Assembly: GCA_030430495.1 (NCBI GenBank)
Contig: JAUIKM010000020.1
Location: forward strand, 1-64,000
Reading direction: 5' to 3'
Origin: a bacterium
GTDB taxonomy: Bacteria > Bacteroidota > Ignavibacteria > Kapaibacteriales > UBA7675
Length of the DNA stretch: 64,000 nt
Shown piece by piece: positions 44,262 to 52,729 of this stretch. The position numbers were made by a program, and so were the translations under genes. The first letter of the stretch is position 1. Every line of letters starts with the position of its first letter. The notes beneath the pieces were generated by a model, which was not told the origin of the DNA, did no database searches, and saw nothing but the letters and a program-made list of their open reading frames with translations.

Positions 44262-47078
44262 ATGAGATTTTTTTTGCTTGTCAGCGCGTTGTCAGCCTGG
44301 AGCCTTCTGGCGCTTCAGGCCTGCGGCGGCGGGCGGCCTTTTGTGGAGTACCGCGACCGCGCGCTGCAACCGGGCACGGATTTCGACTCGATCCAGACAG
44401 CCCACAGAGTTGACGATCGTTCGCCGCACACACACCGCGCGGGATTTCTCTGGCATCTCTACGCGGTCAACGCACCGATGGCCTGGCGCATCAGTCGCGG
44501 CGCGCCGGACGTGGTGGTTGCGGCGGTGGACATCTGGACGGACACGCTGGACGCGCATCCCGACCTGCATGCGACAAATGCGCCGGGCGGCGGCGGCAAC
44601 CTGATTATCAGCAACGGCAGCGACGGATCGGTGGAATCGCTGCCGCTGCGCGGCGGGCACGGCCTGACGGTGATCGGCATGGCCGTGGCCGAAGGCGCGA
44701 CGGCGACGGGCGACGAGCAGACGGACAACGGCCCGATGATCGGCATGAGTCCGGAGAGCCGCGGCCTGGCGCTGCGCTCGGAACACGACGTGCTGCGCGT
44801 CGACACGGACCTGACGCCCAACGGCCGGCGCAGCTTGCCGGCCGTCTGCAACGTGAGCCTGGTTGACTTCAGCCGCGAGAACTACCGGAACATCGTCGAG
44901 GCCGGCGTCGTGCTGGTTTCCGCCGCGGGCAACAGCCGCAAGTTGCCGCAGTTTGCCGAAGCGCGCGACACGACAGCCAACGGCGAACGCGTGCGCATTC
45001 ACTACCCGCGCATCCTCTACCCGGCCGGTTTTGCTTTTGCGGATGCGGCCGCGCCGGACAATCCGCTGCTCGACGCCAAGGTGATTGCAGTGGGCGGCGT
45101 ACGCGACGGCGACGTCACGTGCAGCGATTCGAGCATCTGCGGCGGCGATTTCCACGGCTGCCGCTACAACGACGGCTGGTCCTGGCGCGGCCCGTTGCAG
45201 TTTGTGGACAACTGGAATTTTTCGGTCGGCACGGACAAGTTCAACAGCGACCCCGACCCGGACGTGCGCATTCCGGCGCGCGAGCGGGCCTTTATCGATA
45301 TCGTCGCGCCGTCCAACCCGCTGATGTCGCTGAGCGGCGACAGCGCGACCTACGGATTTTCTTCGGGCACCTCACAGGGAGCGCCGCTTGTGGCGGGCAT
45401 CGCGGCCATGATGTTGAGCATCGACCGCACGCTGGGACTGCCCGGCACTTTCGACACTGCCGGCGTTTTTACGGGCGGCGCGGCGCTACAGCGGCGCGCC
45501 TACGACATCCTGACTTTTACCGCGGAGAAAATCGGCGACACCTGCAACATGTTTTACCGTTTCAGCCCGACCTACGGCTACTTTGCGCGCGACTACCGCA
45601 ACCGCAAGGTCTTCATGGCGCTGGACAACATGGACGGCTCGCCGATTCAGTACAACTACCAAACGCACATCAACGACCCGCTGCGGCGGAGCTGGGCGCA
45701 GCGCACGGGCTTCGGCATGGTGGACGCCTACCGCGCAACGGCGCACGCCATTCCACTGAAAGCGCCGCCGGAATTTGAGCGGAGCGGCGCGCTGGATTTC
45801 AGCCGGGCGACGCAGAACCGCGACGGCAGAAAACTCATGCACATGGGCGCGTGGCGGCCGGCGGCGGGCGCGACAGGCTACGCGGCGGTTCTGGACTCGG
45901 GCGGCGTGAGCCTGCCAGGCGAGCAACACAACAATCAGGGGCTGACGACGCTGCCCGGCGGCGTCGAACTCGAGGTTGACGGCGACGACAAACTGCTCGC
46001 GATCGACGGCATCGTGCGCGCCGCCTCAAGCCGGACTAAACCAAAAATAACGAGCCGGAACGGCGCTGTAATCATGGCCGCCGGAATGATTGACAATGTT
46101 GCACTGGAAGGCAGGCTGACGATCGGAGATTTGATTGTCGCAACGGATGTTAACAATAATGAAACGTCGCTTGCTCTCAGCGGCGACTACAGCGAAATTT
46201 TCGGCGAGGTGGAGCTGCTGCCCGCGGCTGGTCTGTCAATTCTGGACGGCAGCACGACCATACATCCGGGCGCGCGGATCACGCTGCACGACAAAAGCGG
46301 CATTGTTGTTAAACAGGACGCACGACTGCGGATGTGTTACAGTTCACAGATTAAACAGACTTCGGCGGCCGATGCGCGCATCGTCGTTGAAGACGGCGCA
46401 GTGATAGAGTGCAACGGAATTGTCAACCTGCACACAACACTTGAGCTGCTGCCCGGAGCGGAACTGCGTTTAAGTTCAGGTGCAAAGGTAAGTTGCGACA
46501 GCGTCAGAATTCACTCCGGGGCGCGGGTGCTGCTGGCGGACAACTCACACTGGGCGCTGCGGCGCGGCGTGCACTGCGAAGGAGAAATTGTCAACCCGAG
46601 CGAATCGCCGGTCGGCAGGTCTGCAATAACCGGCAGTTTTCCCGAAATAGATATCGACATCGACCGCGTACGCTGCGAAGGTGTGACGGGCGCGGCGACC
46701 ATCCACCTGGACGGAAGCACAGGGGCGGCGGAACTGAGGTTAAACAATGTGGACTTCGACGGCGTGTTCCTGAACTGCGGCGGCGCAGCCGGAATACAAC
46801 TGTCGGGCGCGCATCTGGACGTGGCGCGTCCGTTTGCCGCGGGACGCCGGGCGATTATTCAATCAAGGAACGAGCCGGGCGAGCAGGCAACAATCACGCT
46901 GCGGGAAACGACATTCAGTCTGAGCGGCGAGGCGGACGAGGAAGATTTGTTGGACGCGGCGTTGTATATTCGCAACGGCGACAGCTACAAAGGCACAGCC
47001 GTGCGGACCGTCGGTCTGAAACACACGGTGCTGCGCCCCGGCGGTCACACCGGTACAAGCGAAGGCAACCGGGATTAA
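44262..47078 (+). CDS. subtilisin-like (S8) lipoprotein protease with long beta-rich C-terminus
   Basis: 938 residues. The N-terminus has a short signal peptide ending ALQAC with Cys21, a plausible though imperfect lipobox. The protease domain (about 60-500) shows Asp90 in VVVAAVDIW, His133 in RGGHGLTVIG and Ser371 in SSGTSQGAP, an intact catalytic triad. A long insert with four cysteines (TCSDSSICGGDFHGC) lies between His and Ser. Residues about 590-930 are strand-rich with repeating GA/LPGAEL patterns, like a beta-helix or passenger stalk. It is likely anchored in the envelope. The signal-peptide codons overlap a copy of the dispersed TTTTTTGCTTGTCAGCGCG element. A glycosyltransferase gene follows 54 bp later. 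Confidence 0.9.
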   Translation: MRFFLLVSALSAWSLLALQACGGGRPFVEYRDRALQPGTDFDSIQTAHRVDDRSPHTHRAGFLWHLYAVNAPMAWRISRGAPDVVVAAVDIWTDTLDAHPDLHATNAPGGGGNLIISNGSDGSVESLPLRGGHGLTVIGMAVAEGATATGDEQTDNGPMIGMSPESRGLALRSEHDVLRVDTDLTPNGRRSLPAVCNVSLVDFSRENYRNIVEAGVVLVSAAGNSRKLPQFAEARDTTANGERVRIHYPRILYPAGFAFADAAAPDNPLLDAKVIAVGGVRDGDVTCSDSSICGGDFHGCRYNDGWSWRGPLQFVDNWNFSVGTDKFNSDPDPDVRIPARERAFIDIVAPSNPLMSLSGDSATYGFSSGTSQGAPLVAGIAAMMLSIDRTLGLPGTFDTAGVFTGGAALQRRAYDILTFTAEKIGDTCNMFYRFSPTYGYFARDYRNRKVFMALDNMDGSPIQYNYQTHINDPLRRSWAQRTGFGMVDAYRATAHAIPLKAPPEFERSGALDFSRATQNRDGRKLMHMGAWRPAAGATGYAAVLDSGGVSLPGEQHNNQGLTTLPGGVELEVDGDDKLLAIDGIVRAASSRTKPKITSRNGAVIMAAGMIDNVALEGRLTIGDLIVATDVNNNETSLALSGDYSEIFGEVELLPAAGLSILDGSTTIHPGARITLHDKSGIVVKQDARLRMCYSSQIKQTSAADARIVVEDGAVIECNGIVNLHTTLELLPGAELRLSSGAKVSCDSVRIHSGARVLLADNSHWALRRGVHCEGEIVNPSESPVGRSAITGSFPEIDIDIDRVRCEGVTGAATIHLDGSTGAAELRLNNVDFDGVFLNCGGAAGIQLSGAHLDVARPFAAGRRAIIQSRNEPGEQATITLRETTFSLSGEADEEDLLDAALYIRNGDSYKGTAVRTVGLKHTVLRPGGHTGTSEGNRD

Positions 47079-47132
47079 ACAGAATATTTTTTCCAGGCGA
47101 ACGACATCCGAACTCACAAGTCCAGCAATACA

Positions 47133-47834
47133 ATGAGCACGCCCGTCTACGGCAATTTCCAGCCATTTTTCAGTGTGGTGATCTGCACGTTCAACCGCGC
47201 CGACCGCCTGCCTCAGGCCATTGAATCAGTTGTTAACCAGAAGGAAACGGATTGGGAGATTGTCGTCGTCGACGACGGCAGCAGCGACAACACGTTTGAG
47301 CTTGTTAAACACTACATCGGGATGGGCGTGCGGCTGCGCTACCTGTACCACAGCAATCGCGGCACGGCGCTCTCGCGCAACGCGGGCATCACGGCCGCGG
47401 CCGGGCTGTTTGTTACGTTCCTCGACTCGGACGACTACTATCGCAGGGACCACCTCTACGTGCGTCGCCAGATCCTGATTGAGAACCCGGAGATCGACCT
47501 GCTGCACGGCGGCGTGACGATCGTGGGCTCCGAGTTTGTCCCGGACAAAAACGACCCCGAGCGACTGATTTCGATCAAGTCATGCGTCGTTGGCGGCACC
47601 TTTGTGATGCGACGCGACAAGATGCTGGACCTGGACGGTTTTCCGCCGGTGCGTTTTGCGGACGACACACAGTTTTTTGAGCAGGCGATGCAGGCGGATC
47701 TGAGCGTGGCGCGCATCGATATTCCTTCTTATGTCTATGTTCGTACGTCGCCGGATTCGCTGTGCAACATTGTGGAGCGCGGCGGGCTTGCGGGGATTGA
47801 GGAGTATGTGCGTGGCGGCGGGGGGGCGGTTTGA
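47133..47834 (+). CDS. family 2 glycosyltransferase
   Basis: 233 residues. The GT-A fold shows FSVVICTFNRADRLPQAIESV (13-33), VVDDGSSDNT (46-54), NRGTALSRNAG (75-85) and FLDSDDYY (96-103), the DxD-type metal/nucleotide site. Beyond it, FVMRRDKML and FADDTQFFEQ resemble the acceptor part. It is cytoplasmic or membrane-associated, transferring an activated sugar to a glycan, lipid or protein. It ends with a Gly-rich GGGGAV from GC-rich DNA. It probably shares a transcript with the S8 lipoprotein gene. Donor and acceptor unknown. Confidence 0.9.
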   Translation: MSTPVYGNFQPFFSVVICTFNRADRLPQAIESVVNQKETDWEIVVVDDGSSDNTFELVKHYIGMGVRLRYLYHSNRGTALSRNAGITAAAGLFVTFLDSDDYYRRDHLYVRRQILIENPEIDLLHGGVTIVGSEFVPDKNDPERLISIKSCVVGGTFVMRRDKMLDLDGFPPVRFADDTQFFEQAMQADLSVARIDIPSYVYVRTSPDSLCNIVERGGLAGIEEYVRGGGGAV

Positions 47835-48355
47835 GGTCCAGGTGCGCGGGGTGGCGGGCGGCGCAGACTAAAGTTTGACGGTTGTTATGCGCGTACATTT
47901 AAAGCAATTGCTTCGTGTCGCCTATCTAAAGACTCGAACGCAGCGCAATATCGCCCAAAACCGCGCTTCGCGCGTACGTCAATAGTACTTGAGTCAGAGG
48001 TTTAACTTGTGGTTCTACAAGTGAAATCAAGTGGGTGGGCTCCGCCGGGTCACCGCCGCCAGGTCGTACCCATTTTTTTCCGACACACAGCGCCCGCCCG
48101 CCGCGTCCACACGCAACGGTCCATTTCTCCTTAAAATCACGGTCACTTCAAATGCATCTGAACGTTAACACCCGCAAGCTGCTCACAGCCGCACGCACTC
48201 ACAAGCGCAATCGTGTAAGCGGTCAGTTTTCGCCGCTGAACGCTCGCAAAATCGTGGATGAACGGATCGATAATCCTTTCGCAAACATTCGTACGGCCCC
48301 GGCGGTGACGCGGGGCTGCATCCGTAAGGACCGGCGGTGACCGGTCCGCATCATG
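47835..48355. other. 521-bp spacer with one doubtful small ORF
   Basis: The first 300 bp show nothing I can name. Two hairpins end the spacer: GCCCC/GGGGC around 48297-48316 and a perfect GGACCGG/CCGGTCC at 48328-48347. The latter lies between opposing transcripts and may be a terminator. Confidence 0.45.
48152..48340 (+). CDS. doubtful small basic ORF
   Basis: 62 codons from the ATG at 48152 (MHLNVNTRKLL...). The product is strongly basic with no recognised family. Against it: no Shine-Dalgarno is seen and the stop codon lies inside the hairpin 48328-48347. In favour: it is the only open frame of any size here and it is preceded by an AT-rich stretch. Listed with low confidence. Confidence 0.2.
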   Translation: MHLNVNTRKLLTAARTHKRNRVSGQFSPLNARKIVDERIDNPFANIRTAPAVTRGCIRKDRR

Positions 48356-48700
48356 TTATTCCGCAGTCGAAATAATCTCTTCCAGTACGACGGCCGTCCC
48401 GTTGGCGCTGACCATCATCATGTTGCCGCTGGAAGACGTTAAGGTGGCGTAGTCGAGGTCGAGTGAAACCACGGCAGTTGCGCCGTGATCCCGCGCTTCG
48501 GCTATCATCTCATCGATGGCAATCTGCTTGGCCTTGCGCAGCTCCTTTTCATATGCCGTCGATCTGCCGCCCACCACATCGCGCACACCCGCAAAAAAAT
48601 CGCGGAAAATGTTTGCGCCGAGAATAGCCTCCCCCGTTACCAGCCCAATGTACCTGGTAATGCGGTAGCCTTCAATGTTTGGCGTTGTCACGATCAGCAT
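48356..48700 (-). CDS. YbjQ/UPF0145 family protein
   Basis: About 114 residues from the ATG at 48700; the frame extends to 48712. It matches YbjQ closely in layout: [47 protein letters not shown], then [17 protein letters not shown] and [12 protein letters not shown]. These proteins form pentamers with a dodecin-like fold and are annotated as heavy-metal-binding, though the role is unclear. Cytoplasmic. It lies 28 bp after the 48729 gene on the same strand, likely co-transcribed. Confidence 0.93.
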   Translation of the reverse strand: MLIVTTPNIEGYRITRYIGLVTGEAILGANIFRDFFAGVRDVVGGRSTAYEKELRKAKQIAIDEMIAEARDHGATAVVSLDLDYATLTSSSGNMMMVSANGTAVVLEEIISTAE

Positions 48701-48728
48701 GCTCGCCTCCACCTGCTGACTGGTTGGG

Positions 48729-49025
48729 TTAAATCCTCTCGATCATCGTCGAGTATTCTATCTTTCCCTTGACGGCCAATGCATGCACTTTTTCCGTCAA
48801 CTCGTCGATTACTTCGTCTTCCCAGTCGTCCGACGCTTCGTACTCCGTCACGCTCTCATAGAGGTACACTTCCTGGAAGTGGCCCGATTTATGGCGAGCT
48901 TCGTACACATTGTAGTCCGCGCCCTGGCCTTTGACCCGCTTGCGCAGCCGCGACACGAGCTGAATATACTCCGTCCGAAATTCATCCGGAATGGAATAGG
49001 ATATGGTAAACAATACGCGCGCCAT
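48729..49025 (-). CDS. small protein, possible dimeric alpha/beta-barrel (ABM-like)
   Basis: 98 residues from the ATG at 49025. The pattern [29 protein letters not shown]... [22 protein letters not shown] is like antibiotic-biosynthesis-monooxygenase/NIPSNAP-type ferredoxin-fold dimers: strand, helix, strand with EV/YEAR, acidic helix at the end. No catalytic residue is recognisable. It lies between the E1 beta gene (142 bp upstream) and ybjQ (28 bp downstream). The family assignment is an inference from the secondary-structure pattern. Confidence 0.6.
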   Translation of the reverse strand: MARVLFTISYSIPDEFRTEYIQLVSRLRKRVKGQGADYNVYEARHKSGHFQEVYLYESVTEYEASDDWEDEVIDELTEKVHALAVKGKIEYSTMIERI

Positions 49026-49167
49026 GTGCCTGGCCTCCAAACGTTGCAATTCTCATGCAGTTCCAGCTGCAGTCCGCCACCAACTTACTAACGGACCGCC
49101 ACCCCATCCCGATTATCTTGAAAAGCCCTTTAAAAGGCCCTCTTGTTTGTCACCTGGATGTAAATGT

Positions 49168-50145
49168 TCAGTATTCCAGCAGCTCGCGCAGCGCCTTCGT
49201 CACCACGTCGACGGACGGCAGCACGGCGCGTTCCAGCGTGGGAGCAAAGGGCGTCGGCGAGTCAAATGCCGCCACGCGACGTATCGGGGCGTCGAGAAAC
49301 TCAAAACATTTGTCCGCCAGACGCGCGGCGATTTCGCCCGCGAATCCTCCTGTCAGCGTCGCTTCGTGCGCCACAAGTGCGCGACCCGTCTTGCGCACCG
49401 ACGCCAGCACGGCCTCCTCATCGAAAGGCACCAAGGTGCGAATATCGATGATTTCGATGTCCGCGCCTTCTTCCTGCGCCAGTTTTTCGGCGGCCTCGCG
49501 CGCGGTAAAAACCATCGAACCGTAGGTAATCACGCTGGCGTCATTACCGCTGCGAACGGTGCGCGCTTCGCCGAGCGGCACCATGTACTCGCCCTCGGGC
49601 ACGTCTTCCCTGATCTTGCGATACAGTCCCTTGTGTTCAAACATCACCACGGGGTTGTTGTCGCGAATCGCCGCGGTCGTCAAACCTTTGGCGTCGGCGG
49701 CGGACGAAGGACAGACCACCTTGATACCGGGCGTATGCGCAAACCAGGCTTCGGAATTGCGGCTGTGGAACGGACCGCCGCCCACGCCGCCGCCGGCCGG
49801 GCCGCGCACGAGCATCGGCACGGGAATCCCCCAGCGATAGGCCGTCGTTGCGGCCACATTCGCCAGCTGATTGAAGCCGTTGGTCACAAAATCCATGAAC
49901 TGCATTTCCACGACCGGGCGCATGCCGTTCAGCGCCGCGCCGATGGCCGCGCCGATAATGGCGGTCTCCGATATCGGCGTGTTGATAACGCGCCGTTTGC
50001 CGAAGTCCTCCACAAAACCTTTGGTAATCCGGAACGCGCCGCCAAATCCCGCCACGTCCTCACCGAGAATAAAGACGCTTTCGTCCCTGTGCATCTCGGT
50101 GCGCAGCGCATCGGAAATTGCCTCCAGATAAGTCATTGTCGGCAT
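49168..50145 (-). CDS. 2-oxoacid dehydrogenase E1 component, beta subunit
   Basis: 325 residues, the normal length for the beta subunit of heterotetrameric E1. It shows the family blocks TYLEAISDALRTEM, GEDVAGFGGAF, VINTPISETAIIGAAIGAAL, RGPAGGGVGGGPFHS and EHKGLYRK, ending with the transketolase C-terminal domain (LVPFDEEAVLASVRKTG). With the alpha subunit it decarboxylates pyruvate or branched-chain 2-oxoacids using thiamine diphosphate and passes the acyl group to lipoyl-E2. It lies 51 bp after the alpha gene. The GGGVGGGP-FHS pattern fits the branched-chain or acetoin-type clade as well as PDH, so the substrate is left open. No E2 or E3 gene is in the window. Confidence 0.93.
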   Translation of the reverse strand: MPTMTYLEAISDALRTEMHRDESVFILGEDVAGFGGAFRITKGFVEDFGKRRVINTPISETAIIGAAIGAALNGMRPVVEMQFMDFVTNGFNQLANVAATTAYRWGIPVPMLVRGPAGGGVGGGPFHSRNSEAWFAHTPGIKVVCPSSAADAKGLTTAAIRDNNPVVMFEHKGLYRKIREDVPEGEYMVPLGEARTVRSGNDASVITYGSMVFTAREAAEKLAQEEGADIEIIDIRTLVPFDEEAVLASVRKTGRALVAHEATLTGGFAGEIAARLADKCFEFLDAPIRRVAAFDSPTPFAPTLERAVLPSVDVVTKALRELLEY

Positions 50146-50196
50146 GTGTACCCGGCTCTCCCGCTTCGATCGCGCAGCGCGGCGCGAACAAACTCA

Positions 50197-51258
50197 TCAA
50201 TCCATGAAAATATTCTTGAAGCCCTCTTCCGCATCGGGGAACGGCAATTCAACTACTTCGTCAATCACCGCGTTCATCTGGCTGCTGATTTCCTTGCGGC
50301 GCGCAGCAATCTCATCGGCTGTCATGATTTTGCGCTCAAGCACCAGCTTCTCGTAGCGATCCACCGGATCGCGCCGCCCCCAGTACTCGATGACTTCGCG
50401 CGGTACGTAGGAAAAATCATCGTGCTCGGCGTGGCCGCGCATGCGCATGCTCACCGTTTCAATCAGCGCCGGTCCACCGCCGCCGCGGGCATTGCGGATC
50501 GCTTCAAAACAGGCGTCGTAGACCGCTTCGGGGTTGGTCCCGTCCACCGTCACTCCGTGACAACCATAACCAAGCGCTCTGTCGGAAAGCCGCTCGCAGG
50601 CAAAGCTCTCGCTGTTGGGCGTGGAATAGGCGTACTGGTTGTTCTCAATGATGACAATCAGCGGCAGGTTTTGTACGGCCGCCAGATTCATCGCCTCGTG
50701 GAAATCACCTATCTGCGAGCCGCCGTCGCCGATATAGGTCATGGCGACGCAGTCTTCGCCTTTCAGTCTGGAAGCCATGAGAAAACCTGCGGCGACGGGA
50801 ATCATCGCGCCCAGGTGTGAAATGTTGCCGTAAATGCGTTTGTCTGGGTCGGCATAGTGGCCGGTGCCGTCCGTGCCGCGCATCATGCTGCCCTTGCGGG
50901 CCAGGTGATTGAGCATCAGTGCGTGCAACGACTGCCCGCGCACAAAGTGCGCTCCGATGTCGCGGTGCATGGGAAACAGGACGTCCTGCTCCTGCAGCGC
51001 ATATGCCGTGGCAACGGCGGTGGCTTCATTGCCCATTTGCGAGTACACGCCGCCAAATGCGCGGCCCTGTCGGTAGAGGCGCAGCATGGCCAGGTCAAAT
51101 TCGCGGGTTTGAAGCATGAAGTCGAAAACGCGGCGGCGGTCGTCGTCGTCCAGGTGGGCGCCCGCTTCAATCGGCGGCACGATGTCCGTTTCAGCCCTGG
51201 AATCGATACTGTTCTCAATGTCTTGCGAAGTCGCAGTAGTCTGTTGACTTGAACTCAT
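50197..51258 (-). CDS. 2-oxoacid dehydrogenase E1 component, alpha subunit
   Basis: 353 residues from the ATG at 51258; the frame extends to 51285. After about 38 variable residues come FMLQTREFDLAMLRLYRQG, the block GNEATAVATAYAL, and the thiamine-diphosphate motif GDGGSQIGDFHEAMNLAAVQ (177-196) ending ENNQYAYS. MRGHAEHDDFSYVP is the segment near the regulated loop. It pairs with the beta subunit downstream. The MRGHAEHDD form is more usual in branched-chain 2-oxoacid dehydrogenases than in pyruvate dehydrogenases, which favours but does not prove that substrate. Confidence 0.93.
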   Translation of the reverse strand: MSSSQQTTATSQDIENSIDSRAETDIVPPIEAGAHLDDDDRRRVFDFMLQTREFDLAMLRLYRQGRAFGGVYSQMGNEATAVATAYALQEQDVLFPMHRDIGAHFVRGQSLHALMLNHLARKGSMMRGTDGTGHYADPDKRIYGNISHLGAMIPVAAGFLMASRLKGEDCVAMTYIGDGGSQIGDFHEAMNLAAVQNLPLIVIIENNQYAYSTPNSESFACERLSDRALGYGCHGVTVDGTNPEAVYDACFEAIRNARGGGGPALIETVSMRMRGHAEHDDFSYVPREVIEYWGRRDPVDRYEKLVLERKIMTADEIAARRKEISSQMNAVIDEVVELPFPDAEEGFKNIFMD

Positions 51259-51530
51259 GATTGTCGTCTGAACGCTGTTGTGCACACACGTGCCTGATTC
51301 ACGCTAGGTTGCCCGTGTGCGCTTACGCAAGCCGCCAAATTACCACTGTCCGCCATGATGTGCAAGATCAATTAATACACATGCGGGTCGCGGCCCCGCC
51401 GCAGCGCCGGAACGATTGACCGGATTTGATTATATTGCGCGATTAGACCTCCGCGCAAGCGCTCCGAGCGCGCCGCAGAGCTACGAGCAGCAGCATTGGG
51501 ACCACGGTCCGCAGAAAGAGAGCCCCTTTA

Positions 51531-52700
51531 ATGTCCTGGTCGCAGATTATCGGTCAGCAGCGCATCAAGTCCGTCCTGCAGCGCGTCATCACCGACGGGC
51601 GCATTGCACATGCCTACATGTTCTGGGGACCGCAGGGCATCGGCAAGGATGCACTGGCTCTCGAATTTGCCAAAGCCGTCAATTGTCCAAATTCCATCAA
51701 AATGGACGGCGAATACATCGCCTGCGACGAATGCGACAGCTGCCGGCGCGCCAGATCGCTGCAGCATCCCAATATCAAATTCATTACGGCACTGCCGGCC
51801 GGCAAAGGCGAAGATCGCAAGTCGCGCTCTCCGCTCGCCAAACTGAGCGATGAACAGTTAAAACAGGTCCAGGATCAGCTGGCGCAAAAAGCGGCCAATC
51901 CCTACCACCGCATCGCCATTCCAAATGCCAATGCAATTCGCATCGCGGCCATTCGCGAGATTAAACAAGGCGTCGCACTCAGCGGCACGGGCAAAGGGCG
52001 GCGTTTCTACATCGTTTCCAATGCCGAAAATATGAATCAGGAAGCCGCCAACGCCTTCCTGAAAACGCTTGAAGAGCCCTCCCCCGACGTAACAATCGTG
52101 TTAACTACTTCGCGGCGCGATCAGATGCTGCAAACGATCCGTTCGCGCTGCCAGGACGTGCGCTGCGCCGTCCTCAGTGACGACGAGATTGCGGATGCGC
52201 TGCGCGACAACACGACGGAAACCATTTCCGACGAAAATGCCCGTCTGATTGCGCGACTGGCCAACGGCAGTTACACGCGGGCGCTCAGCCTGACGGGCGA
52301 CGACTTCAGTGAAATCAGGGGTGAAGTGGTGGACTTTTTCCGCGCCATGTTAAAGCGGCGCAACTACGTTCTCGATCTCTACGCCCAGATAGAACACATC
52401 GCGGGCGACAAGGACCGCAAACGCGTGGAACAAATGTTAACATTGCTGCTGCTCTGGCTGCGGGATGCCTTTGCGCTCTCCGCCAGCGGCAATACGGACG
52501 CCGTGGTCAACATCGACCAGGTGGCGCCGATGCAACGCTTTGTCGAAAATTTCCCCGGCGCCGATCTCCTGGCCGCCAGCATGAAAGTTGAGGAAGCCCT
52601 GCGCTACCTTAAACAAAACGTGCAGATACATCTTACGCTTACGCGCCTGGCGCTGGAGATGCGCAGCATCTTCATCCGCAAGGTTTCGCGCGCGGCTTAA
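51531..52700 (+). CDS. holB: DNA polymerase III delta-prime subunit
   Basis: 389 residues. An AAA+ clamp-loader protein of the replisome. The modified P-loop GPQGIGKD is at 33-40. The zinc module has Cys52, Cys65, Cys68 and Cys71 (NCPN...CDECDSC). NAENMNQEAANAFLKTLEEPS is the Walker B/sensor-1 area, and TIRSRCQ carries the SRC motif that completes the neighbour's ATP site. A lineage-specific insert (about 84-130, rich in K, D and Q) sits after the zinc module, as in other FCB delta-prime proteins. It is followed 29 bp later by ricT, the same order as holB-yaaT in Firmicutes. Confidence 0.95.
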   Translation: MSWSQIIGQQRIKSVLQRVITDGRIAHAYMFWGPQGIGKDALALEFAKAVNCPNSIKMDGEYIACDECDSCRRARSLQHPNIKFITALPAGKGEDRKSRSPLAKLSDEQLKQVQDQLAQKAANPYHRIAIPNANAIRIAAIREIKQGVALSGTGKGRRFYIVSNAENMNQEAANAFLKTLEEPSPDVTIVLTTSRRDQMLQTIRSRCQDVRCAVLSDDEIADALRDNTTETISDENARLIARLANGSYTRALSLTGDDFSEIRGEVVDFFRAMLKRRNYVLDLYAQIEHIAGDKDRKRVEQMLTLLLLWLRDAFALSASGNTDAVVNIDQVAPMQRFVENFPGADLLAASMKVEEALRYLKQNVQIHLTLTRLALEMRSIFIRKVSRAA

Positions 52701-52729
52701 CATTCCAGTGCAGAAAAGACGGTAGATAT

